This document shows positions 9,319 through 18,517 of a DNA stretch of 64,000 nt, piece after piece. The stretch spans positions 1-64,000 of the forward strand of contig NZ_QNUH01000020.1 of assembly GCF_003385495.1 (NCBI RefSeq), given 5' to 3'. The stretch's first letter is position 1, and each line of letters opens with the position of its first letter. The position numbers were made by a program, and so were the translations under genes. The notes beneath the pieces were generated by a model. The model searched no databases. It worked only from the letters and a program-made list of their open reading frames with translations, and was not told the DNA's origin. This stretch comes from Chryseobacterium elymi (GTDB lineage Bacteria; Bacteroidota; Bacteroidia; Flavobacteriales; Weeksellaceae).

Positions 9319-9357
9319 CAACAAATCCTTCTAAATTCAGGAGGATTTGTTATTTTT
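9319..9357 (+). terminator. Intrinsic terminator after the ligase cluster
   Basis: An ACAAATCCT...AGGATTTGT stem with a ~12 nt loop is followed by a T-rich run (ATTTTT). It lies 45 bp past the stop of the gene ending at 9275 and separates the ligase cluster from the MepB-like gene. Confidence 0.7.
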
Positions 9358-9427
9358 GCGATACTCTGTTTGTATCAATATTTCTATACCTGACAAGAGT
9401 TTATTGGAATAATAAAAAACGCCACTC

Positions 9428-9928
9428 ATGAATCTTAAAAATGTTGATGAACTGATCTTCAAGCCACTTGGACTGAAACTTTTAAATGTAGAAGAAGATA
9501 TAGAATCTAAAGAGTATTCAGGATGCAGTTTTGTTTTAAAACATTTGAATATTAAATTCCGTACAGCAAAGATAACACCAACTAAAACCGGTCAGTTTGT
9601 AACCATCTGGAAACGCAATGAAGAAGGGCAAACTGCTCCGTTTGATTCCAATGATCTGTTTGATTTTTATTTAATTTCAGCTTCAACGGACAATGATAAA
9701 GGAATTTTCATATTTCCTAAAGAAGTTCTGATAGAAAAAGGAGTTTTGTCCCATGATAAAAGAATTGGTAAAAGAGGAATCAGAGTTTATCCAAGCTGGG
9801 ACCTCACGGAAAGTAAGCAGGCTAAAGCTACTCAAAAATGGCAGGTGGATTACTTTCTTGATCTTTCACAGGAAACGGAAGCGTATCTTAAAAAAGCGAA
9901 ACTACTATTTGATTTAAAAAATAGCTAA
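9428..9928 (+). CDS. MepB family protein
   Basis: This 166-residue cytoplasmic protein resembles the MepB family (PF08877). Supporting segments are YSGCSFVLKHLNIKFRTAKITP, GQFVTIWKRNEEG and a C-terminal RGIRVYPSWD...QAKATQKWQ. MepB is encoded in the staphylococcal mepRAB efflux locus, but its biochemical role is unknown. Here it stands alone between two terminators. The function is not inferred further. Confidence 0.75.
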   Translation: MNLKNVDELIFKPLGLKLLNVEEDIESKEYSGCSFVLKHLNIKFRTAKITPTKTGQFVTIWKRNEEGQTAPFDSNDLFDFYLISASTDNDKGIFIFPKEVLIEKGVLSHDKRIGKRGIRVYPSWDLTESKQAKATQKWQVDYFLDLSQETEAYLKKAKLLFDLKNS

Positions 9929-10198
9929 TCTGTATATTTTTCTAATGCAAACTTTTGCAATAACTATTTACATTTTAGGATTGCAAAGAGACGGAATCAA
10001 ATACATTGATTCAACTAAGCGATCGTTTTATCCATAAAACTTCATCAGCGGGTTCGCCTCCTTGTTTACATTTCTTAAAGTAAAACCTGCTTTTCATAAA
10101 ACTTTGTGTTAAAGAAGTCTCTCGTAAATTAAACAGATTTGCAGATATCTAATTTGTCAAATATGATGAAAAAAGTAAAATCATATTTTGTTTAAAAT
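9929..10198. other. Intergenic stretch without a visible gene
   Basis: This ~270 bp AT-rich segment lies between convergent genes. Both strands have frequent stops, and I see no RNA motif, strong hairpin or repeat apart from the terminator at its right end. Confidence 0.5.
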
Positions 10199-10229
10199 AA
10201 AAACGGCTGAAAATTCAGCCGTTTTTTTG
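10199..10229. terminator. Bidirectional intrinsic terminator
   Basis: A perfect AAAACGGCTGAA-aa-TTCAGCCGTTTT hairpin is flanked by A and T runs. It can end cphA transcription on the minus strand and stop plus-strand read-through from the MepB-like gene. Confidence 0.85.
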
Positions 10230-10243
10230 TATAAATCATTTAT

Positions 10244-12874
10244 TTATGAATTTTTATCGTCCTCCATAGACTCACGTGCCTGATAATCCTGTACAAGATC
10301 GATTGCATTGGAAATAACATCACTTAAAGCAGTAATAAAGGTTCCTTCTTCAGCCATCCCCATAGCATGCTTTAATGCTTCAATTTCTTTTGGAATAATT
10401 TCATAACTGACATTTCTTCCGGAAGACTGCATCCCTTCAATGATTAATCCGTTAATTTCCTCTTCTGTTCTGCCGCGAAGATGCTTTTCATTTCTGATAA
10501 TAATATGGTCAAACATTCTTCCTGCAATTTTCCCGCATTCTCTGATATCACCGTCACGGCGGTCTCCAACCCCGGAAATAATACCTATTTTTTTGGTAGA
10601 TTCTACATTTTTCAGATAATCTTCAATTGCTTCATAACCTGAAGGATTATGAGCAAAATCAATAAGAACCTTAAAATTCTTGAATTTAAATATATTCAGT
10701 CTTCCCGGAGTAAGCTGTGCACTTGGAATAAAAGTTCTTAAGGAATTGGAAATATCTTCTATTCCGAAACCGTAAAGATAACTTGCCAAACTCGCAGCTA
10801 AAACGTTTTCGATCATAAATCTGGCCTTCCCTTCCATGGTGATCGGGAAATCTTTAGCCTTACCTATCCTGATCTTCCAGTCGCCTTTTTTAATCGTTAC
10901 AAAACCTTCTTCATAAATGCAGGTGATTTTCCCTTCTTTGGCAAATTTTACAATATGAGGATTATTTTCATCCATACTGAATATCGCAACATTACTGTCA
11001 AGATCATTGATGATCTTCATAGAATATTCATTATCTGCATTCAGGACACTCCAGCCGTTTTTCTTTACGCTGTCCAAAACAACCCTTTTTACTTTCGTCA
11101 GGTCTTTCAAATTGTGAATATCATTCATTCCTAAATGATCCTCTTCAATATTCGTCAAAACACCGATATCACATTGGGCATATCCTAAGCCGGAACGCAG
11201 GATCCCACCTCTTGCCGTTTCCAGAACAGCAAATTCTACTGTAGGATCTTTCAGAACAAATTCAGCAGAAAGTGGTCCTGTAGTATCTCCTTTCGAAAGC
11301 ATTGTATTCTGTATATAGATACCGTCAGAAGTGGTAAAGCCTACTCTGTAACCATTGCTTTTTACGATATGGGAAATCAATCTTGTTGTCGTTGTCTTTC
11401 CATTCGTTCCTGTCACAGCGATAATTGGAATTGTGAATGGTTTTCCCGGAGGATACAACATATCGACCACCGGAGCAGCTACGTTTCTCGGAAGGCCCTC
11501 GCTTGGTGCCAGGTGCATTCTGAATCCCGGTGCAGCGTTTACTTCAATAATGGCAGCACCGCTTTCCTTAAGTGGCTGTGTCAGATTTTCTGCCATGATA
11601 TCAATACCACAGACATCCAGACCAATAATCTTGGAAACTCTTTCTGCCATAGTGATATTCTCAGGGTGTACCATATCGGTAACATCTATAGATGTACCTC
11701 CTGTAGAAAGATTAGCGGTAGATTTCAAATAAACAACCTCTCCTCTTTGAGGAACGGTTTCAAGGGTATATTGAAGCTTTTCAAGAAGTTCCAGTGTATC
11801 CTTATCTATTTCTATTTCAGTAAGGACATTTTCATGGCCATAGCCTCTTCTCGGATCTTTATTTTCCTTATCAATCAGCTCCTGAAGATTCAGTTCGCCA
11901 TCTCCAACAACATGTGCGGGCACTCTCCTTGCTGCGGCAACCATTTTATTGTTAATCACTAAAACCCTGAAATCATATCCTGTAATGTATTTTTCTACAA
12001 TGACTTTTCTGGAATATTTCTGAGCATGTTCCAAGCCTATTTTTGCAGCTTCCCAATCGTTTACATTAATGGAAGAACCTTTTCCGTGATTTCCATCCAA
12101 TGGTTTTAGTACGATGGGATAGCCTATTTTTTTTATAACACTGCTCAGCTCTTCTTCATCAACCACCAAATCTCCGATAGGAACCGGAATAGCGGCGTCA
12201 TGAAGCATTTTTTTTGTCAGTTCTTTATTGCATGCAATATCTACCGCAATGGAGCTTGTTTTTCCTGTAATAGTAGCCTGAAAACGTTGTTGGTTTACAC
12301 CATAGCCAAGCTGTACCAAAGAATTTGTTCCCAATCTTATCCAGGGAATTTTTCTGGAAACAGCTTCTTCCACTATACTTCCCGTAGAAGGCCCAAGGCG
12401 AACACGTTCTCTGATTTCCTTCAGTTTCTGTATACAGGCATTAATGTCATATTCTGTATTATCGATTAAGGCCCTGGCTATATTCACTGCCTCTTCAGCA
12501 GCATAAGTGCCTGCATTTTCTTCAATATAATTAAAAACAACATTGTATACTCCCGGCGATTTTGTCTCACGAGTTCTTCCGAAACCTACGTCCATACCTG
12601 CCAATGTTTGTATTTCCAACGCTATATGTTCAATGACATGGCCCATCCAAGTTCCTGTTTCTATCCTGTGAAAGAAACCGCCTTCCACACCTTCTGAACA
12701 TCTGTGAGTGAACAGAGAAGGGATCAGTTTTTCAATTCTTTCTCTGAAACCATCAATTTTATTTGTAGGATAATTCTCCATTTCTTCAAGATCCAATCTC
12801 ATCTGTATCAGCTTTTTTCTTCTGATGCTCCAGATGTTCGGGCCTCGCAGGGCCTGTATCTTCTCAATTTTCAT
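10244..12874 (-). CDS. cphA: Cyanophycin synthetase
   Basis: At 876 residues this is the normal CphA1 length. The N-terminal domain carries GHVIEHIALE (H79, E82, H83), matching the primer-generating metallo-site described for some CphA1 enzymes. The ATP-grasp domain (~210-470) shows IVLKPLDGNHGKGSS and IIEVNAAPGFRMH. The Mur-ligase-like domain starts near 480 with P-loop GTNGKTTTT (489-497) and later DFAHNPSGYEA. The enzyme builds a poly-Asp backbone and attaches Arg to the side chains, giving a cytoplasmic nitrogen store. It is divergent from cyanophycinase across ~200 bp and ends at the hairpin at 10199. Confidence 0.95.
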   Translation of the reverse strand: MKIEKIQALRGPNIWSIRRKKLIQMRLDLEEMENYPTNKIDGFRERIEKLIPSLFTHRCSEGVEGGFFHRIETGTWMGHVIEHIALEIQTLAGMDVGFGRTRETKSPGVYNVVFNYIEENAGTYAAEEAVNIARALIDNTEYDINACIQKLKEIRERVRLGPSTGSIVEEAVSRKIPWIRLGTNSLVQLGYGVNQQRFQATITGKTSSIAVDIACNKELTKKMLHDAAIPVPIGDLVVDEEELSSVIKKIGYPIVLKPLDGNHGKGSSINVNDWEAAKIGLEHAQKYSRKVIVEKYITGYDFRVLVINNKMVAAARRVPAHVVGDGELNLQELIDKENKDPRRGYGHENVLTEIEIDKDTLELLEKLQYTLETVPQRGEVVYLKSTANLSTGGTSIDVTDMVHPENITMAERVSKIIGLDVCGIDIMAENLTQPLKESGAAIIEVNAAPGFRMHLAPSEGLPRNVAAPVVDMLYPPGKPFTIPIIAVTGTNGKTTTTRLISHIVKSNGYRVGFTTSDGIYIQNTMLSKGDTTGPLSAEFVLKDPTVEFAVLETARGGILRSGLGYAQCDIGVLTNIEEDHLGMNDIHNLKDLTKVKRVVLDSVKKNGWSVLNADNEYSMKIINDLDSNVAIFSMDENNPHIVKFAKEGKITCIYEEGFVTIKKGDWKIRIGKAKDFPITMEGKARFMIENVLAASLASYLYGFGIEDISNSLRTFIPSAQLTPGRLNIFKFKNFKVLIDFAHNPSGYEAIEDYLKNVESTKKIGIISGVGDRRDGDIRECGKIAGRMFDHIIIRNEKHLRGRTEEEINGLIIEGMQSSGRNVSYEIIPKEIEALKHAMGMAEEGTFITALSDVISNAIDLVQDYQARESMEDDKNS

Positions 12875-12919
12875 AATCTATTTGCATTTTTATCAGTTAA
12901 CAATAACTCCTTCAAAAAT

Positions 12920-12947
12920 CAAAGATAATGTAAAACCCTAAACCAAA
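12920..12947 (-). promoter_or_regulatory. Probable cphA promoter
   Basis: On the minus strand TATCTTTG (12927-12920) fits the Bacteroidota -7 consensus TAnnTTTG. A TTTG at 12947-12944, 16 bp upstream, fits the -33 element. It gives a 5' leader of about 40 nt before the cphA start at 12874. Confidence 0.5.
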
Positions 12948-13058
12948 CTATACCACATTTAAAGATTTCTCAAAAAAAAATGAAAAGAAATTAACAATTC
13001 TAAAACATTAAAAATCATTAAAATGTGTCATGAATTTCGTCAAATGTTAATTATTTTT

Positions 13059-13066
13059 TAAATTTG
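13059..13066 (+). promoter_or_regulatory. Probable -7 element for cphB
   Basis: TAAATTTG fits TAnnTTTG exactly and ends only 7 bp before the ATG at 13073. Transcription from it would start at or next to the start codon. It argues against the upstream in-frame TTG at 13064 as a start, because that TTG lies inside the element. Confidence 0.45.
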
Positions 13067-13072
13067 TACACT

Positions 13073-13963
13073 ATGATGAGACCCGTTGGAAAATTAATTA
13101 TTATCGGAGGAGCTGTAAACAAAGGAAGCTTTGCAGAAACTGATTTCGACCAGAACATTGAAAAAAACCTTAACTTTTTTGAAAGAGGAATCTTAAGAAA
13201 GATCATTAATGAATCTAAGCTTAAGGAAAATTCTGTCATCGAAATTGTAACCACAGCCTCCCAAATCCCTCAAATTGTAGGCACAGAATATAAAAAAGCT
13301 TTTGAATTTCTTGGCGCCAAAAATGTAAATATCCTTGACATCTATAACCGTGAAGAGGCTAATTCCGATGCTATGGCTGCAAGGGCTAATGCAGCAGATG
13401 TAGTGATGTTCACAGGCGGAGATCAGCTCAGGTTGACTTCTATTCTTGGCGGAACAAGATTTCACGATACTATTTTACTGAAATACCAGGAACAGGATTT
13501 CATCTATTCAGGGACTTCTGCCGGAGCGGCGGCAGCTTCTGAAAATATGATATACCAGGGAAGCAGCTCTGAATCTCTTTTAAAGGGAGAAATTAAAACA
13601 ACACAGGGACTGGGCCTGATTGATAACGTAATCATTGATACACACTTCGTACAGCGCGGAAGAATCGGACGTCTTTTCCAGGCTGTAGTCAACAATCCGA
13701 GAACATTGGGAATAGGGCTGGGTGAAGATACCGGACTTTTTATCCATAATGATATCATGACGGCTGTAGGTTCTGGTCTTGTAATCCTCGTGGACGGAAG
13801 ATTCATTAAAGATACCAACCTTACGAATATTAACCTGGGTGAACCTATTTCCATTGATAATCTTACGGTACATGTAATGTCTATGAATGACCACTACGAC
13901 CTTACTACAAAGAAACTTACAATCGAAAATTCACAGTTCAACCCTATCCCGCAGGATAAATAA
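13073..13963 (+). CDS. cphB: Cyanophycinase
   Basis: Starting at ATG 13073 the protein has 296 residues, typical of CphB. This S51-type serine peptidase shows KLIIIGGAVNKG at the N-terminus, FTGGDQLRL (113-121), nucleophile S149 in GTSAGAAAAS, and IDTHFVQRGRIGRL, a signature of the family. It hydrolyses cyanophycin to beta-Asp-Arg dipeptides in the cytoplasm; no signal peptide is seen. It is divergent from cphA and lies 83 bp upstream of an isoaspartyl peptidase, so the set covers synthesis, depolymerisation and dipeptide cleavage. Confidence 0.94.
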   Translation: MMRPVGKLIIIGGAVNKGSFAETDFDQNIEKNLNFFERGILRKIINESKLKENSVIEIVTTASQIPQIVGTEYKKAFEFLGAKNVNILDIYNREEANSDAMAARANAADVVMFTGGDQLRLTSILGGTRFHDTILLKYQEQDFIYSGTSAGAAAASENMIYQGSSSESLLKGEIKTTQGLGLIDNVIIDTHFVQRGRIGRLFQAVVNNPRTLGIGLGEDTGLFIHNDIMTAVGSGLVILVDGRFIKDTNLTNINLGEPISIDNLTVHVMSMNDHYDLTTKKLTIENSQFNPIPQDK

Positions 13964-14046
13964 GTTAAATAAGAATTTCACCAATTACAATTTTAGTAAC
14001 TTTAAAATTGAGAATTGGCTTTTCACAATTGACAAAATATAATCTT

Positions 14047-14889
14047 ATGAAAATTATTATCCACGGCGGTTTTTTCTCTGAAAGCGATCAAAGTCATGAA
14101 GTAAAGACAGCAAAACAAAATTCTTTAAAACAGATTGCCCAAAAGGCGTTTGAATATCTTCAGACGCATTCTGCTTTTGATACGGCAGCTTATGCTGTTT
14201 CTCTTCTGGAAGACGATCCGTTGTACAACGCAGGTACCGGTTCTCAGATACAAAGTGACGGTGTGATCCGTATGAGCGCAGCGATTATGGATGGAGAAAC
14301 GCAGAAGTTAAGTGGTGTAATCAATCTTCAGGATGTAAAGAATCCTATTTTTGTAGCGAAAGAGCTGATCAATGAGGATGACAGGGTTTTGGGTGGAAAA
14401 GGTGCTAAAATTTATGCATCTGAACATGGTTTCGAGAATTTCTCAACGGAAATTCCTCAGAGAAGAAGTGAATATGAAGCCAAACTTAATAATGGCGGCA
14501 AGGGAACTGTAGGCTGTGTAGCTCTTGATAAGGATGGAAAGCTGGCCGTAGCAACTTCTACCGGAGGAAAAGGTTTTGAGATTCCGGGAAGAATTTCAGA
14601 TTCGGCAACAGTAGCAGGAAATTATGCCAATTCAGTTTGTGCAGTGAGCTGTACAGGCGTAGGAGAAGATATTGTAAGCAATGCCACTGCTGCAAAGATC
14701 GTAACGAGAACCACTGACGGGATGAGTCTTGAACAGGCTTTTCATAAGACATTTGAGGAGCTTAAGACCATAGATGGCTTCGCAGGGGCTATTGCGATTG
14801 ATAAAGACGGAAATATCTATCATCAGGATTCTTATCCTACTATGGTCTTCGCAAGTTTTGATGGAGAGGATTTTCAGGTCTTTCAATAA
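14047..14889 (+). CDS. iaaA: Isoaspartyl peptidase / L-asparaginase (Ntn hydrolase)
   Basis: I chose ATG 14047 because the family begins at KIIIHGG; the 13 residues encoded upstream match nothing in the family. The protein then has 280 residues. The autocleavage site is GKG-T154-VGCVALD, where Thr154 becomes the N-terminal nucleophile. LYNAGTGSQIQSDG and STGGKGFEIPGRISD are substrate-pocket segments. The family cleaves beta-aspartyl dipeptides, including beta-Asp-Arg released by cyanophycinase, and L-asparagine. It follows cphB, consistent with the last step of cyanophycin breakdown. Confidence 0.92.
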   Translation: MKIIIHGGFFSESDQSHEVKTAKQNSLKQIAQKAFEYLQTHSAFDTAAYAVSLLEDDPLYNAGTGSQIQSDGVIRMSAAIMDGETQKLSGVINLQDVKNPIFVAKELINEDDRVLGGKGAKIYASEHGFENFSTEIPQRRSEYEAKLNNGGKGTVGCVALDKDGKLAVATSTGGKGFEIPGRISDSATVAGNYANSVCAVSCTGVGEDIVSNATAAKIVTRTTDGMSLEQAFHKTFEELKTIDGFAGAIAIDKDGNIYHQDSYPTMVFASFDGEDFQVFQ

Positions 14890-14986
14890 TTTTAACATTT
14901 TTTTATTATTCCATTTAATTTTTTGGCACGTATTTTACATGTTTATTAGTAACAAGTTTTAATATAAATCATTAAAAATAAAAATC

Positions 14987-15223
14987 ATGGGAAATAAAAC
15001 AAAAGGGCTATTGGCCTTACTAGGGGTAGGTGCTTTAGCATATTGGAAATATAAGAATTCTACTCCTGAAGAGAAGCAGGCTGTAAAAGATAAAATCAAT
15101 ACTGCAAAGGACAACCTGAATAAATGGGGAAATGATGTTAAGAACAAAGCCAATGATGTTGCATCCCAGGTTCAGAACAAAGTAGACGAAGCTAAAACAA
15201 AAGCTGAAGATTCTTTAAGCTAA
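14987..15223 (+). CDS. Small YtxH-like helical protein
   Basis: This 78-residue protein has a short hydrophobic N-terminus (GLLALLGVGALAYWKYKNS) followed by a charged amphipathic helix with repeating KDKINTAKDNLNKW / NKANDVASQVQNKV segments. That layout is common in YtxH/CsbD-like small envelope or stress proteins. The N-terminal helix may sit in the membrane. A strong hairpin terminator follows at once, so it is probably a single-gene unit. No precise function is known. Confidence 0.6.
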   Translation: MGNKTKGLLALLGVGALAYWKYKNSTPEEKQAVKDKINTAKDNLNKWGNDVKNKANDVASQVQNKVDEAKTKAEDSLS

Positions 15224-15254
15224 ACAGATTAGTTTTTTTAACATTCATATATAG

Positions 15255-15292
15255 AAAGTCATCATAATCTCAGGATTATGATGACTTTTTTA
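15255..15292. terminator. Strong intrinsic terminator
   Basis: A 15-bp perfect stem (AAAGTCATCATAATC / GATTATGATGACTTT) with a TCAG loop is followed by TTTTATTTTT. It terminates the small YtxH-like gene and may also face the convergent methyltransferase gene. Confidence 0.88.
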
Positions 15293-15314
15293 TTTTTAAC
15301 TGATATTGTAAAAG

Positions 15315-16106
15315 CTAATTTTTCATGCCCTTTAAAGCATAAACCAAAGGCAGTTTATTATCAAACTTCGAAATTCTCCATTTTCCTTTTTCAAATTCCT
15401 CCACATGATTGAAACACGGATAAGGTGACCAGTCGAATTCCTGGAAATTTTCCAGTTGTATAGCGTGATTTATCAGATTCTGAAGTACCTCAGCTAAAGA
15501 ATGGTTCCACATCACATACTCCTGAACAATATCTGCGGATTTATCAGCATAGGTTCCTTCGTGGGTTTCTATAATAGGCTTTTCATTAAAATAATTGTAG
15601 GCGATTTTTGTGAAATCATCATCAAACATCCAGACTGCAGGATGAAATTCTGCCATTATAAATTTTCCGCCAGGTTTTATAAAATGACTGATGACACCCG
15701 CCCATTTATCAAGGTCAGGAAGCCATCCTACTACGCCGTAGCTTGTATAGACGATATCAAATTTCTGATCAAGAATATCCGGAAGCCTGTAGACATCTGA
15801 ACAGATAAATTTTGTATCTGTACCGCATTTCAGAGCAAGATCTTTTCCGGTTTCAATTGCTTTATCAGACAAATCTACACCCGTGACATGGGCTCCCATT
15901 CTTGACAGGGAAATAGAATCCTGGCCAAAATGACATTGCAAATGCAGAATACTTTTGCCTTTTATATCTCCCAAAAGTTCCAGCTCTATTGAGTTGAGTG
16001 AGTTTCTTCCTTTTAGGAACTCCTCTACAAAATAGAAATCCGATTTCAGGTGAGTATCTACTTTAGCGTTCCAGGAATTTTTATTGATTTCCAGGTAATT
16101 TTCCAT
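15315..16106 (-). CDS. Class I SAM-dependent methyltransferase
   Basis: The 263-residue protein has a Rossmann methyltransferase core. SILHLQCHFGQDSISLSRMG is motif I, the SAM-binding loop. TGVDLSDKAIETGKDLA provides the acidic ribose-binding residue, and FDIVYTSYGVVGWLPDLDKW is motif IV. The start MENYLEINKNSWNAKVDTH is a common N-terminus in this group. The methyl acceptor is unknown. It is transcribed alone, towards the terminator at 15255. Confidence 0.85.
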   Translation of the reverse strand: MENYLEINKNSWNAKVDTHLKSDFYFVEEFLKGRNSLNSIELELLGDIKGKSILHLQCHFGQDSISLSRMGAHVTGVDLSDKAIETGKDLALKCGTDTKFICSDVYRLPDILDQKFDIVYTSYGVVGWLPDLDKWAGVISHFIKPGGKFIMAEFHPAVWMFDDDFTKIAYNYFNEKPIIETHEGTYADKSADIVQEYVMWNHSLAEVLQNLINHAIQLENFQEFDWSPYPCFNHVEEFEKGKWRISKFDNKLPLVYALKGMKN

Positions 16107-16169
16107 GGTATTTGTTTAAGCTAATTTAGTAAACGTTTTGAGATTTACTTTATATTTCTTTAGAAACAA

Positions 16170-16480
16170 TCAAATTCCGGGAATAACAATGGATGTATAA
16201 GAACTGTAAAGCTCCCATCCCATTGTTCCATAAAGTGATTTTCCCTGCTCTGTTGCCACTAAAAAGTTGTTGTGAATACCATTTGATAATGCAATTTTTC
16301 AAGTTCGTGCATCAGACAAGTAGCGATTCCCTTTCTTTGATGGTTTTCTGCTGTTACAATTCTGTCATAAACTGCCATATTATCTACAAGAACAATTCGG
16401 CCCATACAAGCTAACTCACTGTTTCAATTGATCTAAAACTCTAGGTTCTGATTTACTTCATAGTCAATTGAATATAAAAA
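16170..16480 (-). pseudogene. Decayed GNAT acetyltransferase
   Basis: On the minus strand the sequence reads ELACMGRIVLVDNMAVYDRI then VTAENHQRKGIATCLMHELE, the acetyl-CoA loop of a GNAT enzyme. Near 16291 the frame breaks; a one-base shift restores LSNGIHNNFLVATEQGKSLY then GTMGWELYSSYTS, the family's C-terminus. A stop and a further frame change near 16430 interrupt the N-terminal part, and no intact start is present. This is a frameshifted, N-terminally damaged gene, not an active one. Confidence 0.72.
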
Positions 16481-16525
16481 TTTGGATAAATGATAACTGG
16501 GATTAGAGTAAATATTAATGAACGC

Positions 16526-16557
16526 AAAAAGCATTATCGATTGATAATGCTTTTTAA
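16526..16557 (-). terminator. hisS terminator
   Basis: An AAAAAGCATTATC-gatt-GATAATGCTTTTT hairpin lies just downstream of the hisS stop, with a T run on the minus strand. Confidence 0.85.
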
Positions 16558-16575
16558 TTTTATATTTTCAGAATA

Positions 16576-17925
16576 TTACCCTAAAAATTCTTCCAGGGAA
16601 ACTGTTTTCTGTTCTCCAGCTCCCAGATCTTTAAATGTAACTGTTCCGTTTTTAATTTCTTCTTCTCCTAAGAAAACAAGATTTTTAATTCCCTTTTTTT
16701 CAGCGTATGTAAACTGTTTGTTCAGCTTTGCATTTTCCGGGTATAGTTCCGCGGAAATTCCTTTTTTTCTCAGCTTCATGATCAGTTTTAAAGCTTCTAC
16801 AGTTTCTTCTCCTCCAAAATTAGCAAACAGATATTCTACTTTCATTGAAGCTTCTTCAGGAAAAAGATTAAGCTCCTCCATTACCAGATAAACCCTGTCT
16901 AAACCAAATGAGATTCCGATTCCTGGAATGTTCTTCACTCCAAAAACTTCTGTAAGGTTATCATATCTTCCACCGCCGCCGATGGATCCCATTGCCACCT
17001 CATCCGCTTTCACCTCAAAAATAGCTCCGGTATAGTAATCTAAACCTCTGGCCAGCGTAATATTGAATACAAGATTCTTCATATCTACCCCAAGATTCAG
17101 AGATTGAGTAAGTACAAATTCAAGCTCTTCCACTCCTTTCAGTCCTATTTCACTGTCAGCAAACTTTACTTTTAACTGAAGAAGATTTTCCAGCGCATCA
17201 TCTGACTGATTAAATAAGAATTCCAATTTATCAATAGATTTCTGGGAAATTTCTCTTTCCAGTAATTCTTTAACAACTCCTTCTCTTCCTATTTTGTCAA
17301 GTTTATCCAAAGCTACAGTAAATTCAATCAGTTTATCAGTAATACCTGCATATTCTGCCAGACCGGAAAGGATCTTTCTATTATTCATATGAATAGTAAC
17401 TGGAATTCTCAGATCAGAAAATGATTTCAGATATAGCTGAACCAAATCTATTTCCTGTAATAGGCTTTCACTTCCTACCACATCGGCATCACACTGATAA
17501 AACTCTCTGAACCTTCCCTTCTGTGGACGGTCCGCTCTCCATACCGGCTGAATCTGGTAACGTTTGTAAGGGAATGTCAGCTTACCATGATTCATCGCCA
17601 CGAATCTTGCAAAAGGTACGGTAAGGTCATAACGGAGTGCTTTATCTGAAATTTGTGAAATAAGCTTCTGATGGTTTTTATTGTCCCAGTCTTCCTGATT
17701 CACTTTTGAAGCGTATTCTCCTGAATTTAAAATCTTAAAGATCAGTCGGTCACCCTCTTCTCCGTACTTTCCTGTCAAAGTAGAAAGATTTTCAAAGCTT
17801 GGGGTTTCTAATGGCTGAAAACCAAACAATTCAAAATTATTCTGTAAAATATTGATAATATATTTTCTTCTTGAAACTTCCTGTGCTGTAAAATCTCTCG
17901 TTCCTTTTGCTAAACTTGGCTTCAT
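16576..17925 (-). CDS. hisS: Histidyl-tRNA synthetase
   Basis: The start is placed at 17925 (MKPSLAKGTRDF); the 42 residues encoded upstream do not fit the family. The protein has 449 residues. Motifs are GTRDF at the N-terminus, YDLTVPFARFVAMN (motif 2 region), QIQPVWRADRPQKGRFREFYQ, ARGLDYYTGAIFEV (histidine-binding HisA motif) and GSIGGGGRYDNL (HisB). A C-terminal anticodon-binding domain begins near ~350. It charges tRNA-His. The next two genes upstream are an HRDC-domain protein and a short SSB. Confidence 0.96.
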   Translation of the reverse strand: MKPSLAKGTRDFTAQEVSRRKYIINILQNNFELFGFQPLETPSFENLSTLTGKYGEEGDRLIFKILNSGEYASKVNQEDWDNKNHQKLISQISDKALRYDLTVPFARFVAMNHGKLTFPYKRYQIQPVWRADRPQKGRFREFYQCDADVVGSESLLQEIDLVQLYLKSFSDLRIPVTIHMNNRKILSGLAEYAGITDKLIEFTVALDKLDKIGREGVVKELLEREISQKSIDKLEFLFNQSDDALENLLQLKVKFADSEIGLKGVEELEFVLTQSLNLGVDMKNLVFNITLARGLDYYTGAIFEVKADEVAMGSIGGGGRYDNLTEVFGVKNIPGIGISFGLDRVYLVMEELNLFPEEASMKVEYLFANFGGEETVEALKLIMKLRKKGISAELYPENAKLNKQFTYAEKKGIKNLVFLGEEEIKNGTVTFKDLGAGEQKTVSLEEFLG

Positions 17926-18047
17926 TTGCTGTATGTCATTTTGATGAATGCAAAAATAAGCAATTGAAAGGACTTTTCCGAAGATAAAAAAGTTGGGAAA
18001 GATTACTCTCCCAACTTTCGATGCATTATCATTACTACATTCAAAAA

Positions 18048-18503
18048 TCAAACGCTTTCAAGAATCTCCAGAATCTCTTCACCATAGTTTTCAATCTTAT
18101 GTTTTCCGAAACCTTTGATCTCGAGCAGCTCTTCTTTTTTGACAGGTTTATACTTAGCCACAGACATCAGTTCTTTATTGCTCGCGATAAAATAAGTGGG
18201 GAGATTCTGTTCTTTCGCCTTCTCTGATCTCCAGTATTTCAGGGCATCTAAAATTTTCTCTTCATCGGAGTTTAAAACATCATTATCTGCAGAGTATTTT
18301 ACTATCTTTGGTTCCTTCACTGTGTTTTTTGCTGTTCTCAGCTCCTCAAAATAGAGGATTACGGACCAGTAACATTCATCATTTACAAAAGCGGTTTCCA
18401 CTTTTATAATTTCATTCACTTCAAGAAAATCATCAAGCATTTTTTGATCTCTATGGAGAAATTCCTTGGAAAGTCTGATTTTAAAAACTTTTACATTCAT
18501 CAT
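18048..18503 (-). CDS. HRDC-domain protein
   Basis: The protein has 151 residues. The C-terminal ~75 form an HRDC domain (LKYWRSEKAKEQNLPTYFIA ... LLEIKGFGKHKIENYGEEIL), the nucleic-acid-binding fold found at the end of RecQ and RNase D. The N-terminal half (KVFKIRLSKEFLHRDQKMLD) is a small alpha/beta region typical of stand-alone Bacteroidota HRDC proteins. No catalytic domain is present. It lies between ssb and hisS on the same strand, suggesting a DNA or RNA binding role. Confidence 0.82.
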   Translation of the reverse strand: MMNVKVFKIRLSKEFLHRDQKMLDDFLEVNEIIKVETAFVNDECYWSVILYFEELRTAKNTVKEPKIVKYSADNDVLNSDEEKILDALKYWRSEKAKEQNLPTYFIASNKELMSVAKYKPVKKEELLEIKGFGKHKIENYGEEILEILESV

Positions 18504-18517
18504 TCGTGTTTTTAGAA

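Noticed and set aside
11355..11962. Long plus-strand frames inside cphA
   Set aside because: They lie opposite a full-length, motif-complete cphA and encode no recognisable protein.
16193..16414. Plus-strand 73-codon frame
   Set aside because: It lies on the opposite strand of the decayed GNAT gene and has no recognisable features.
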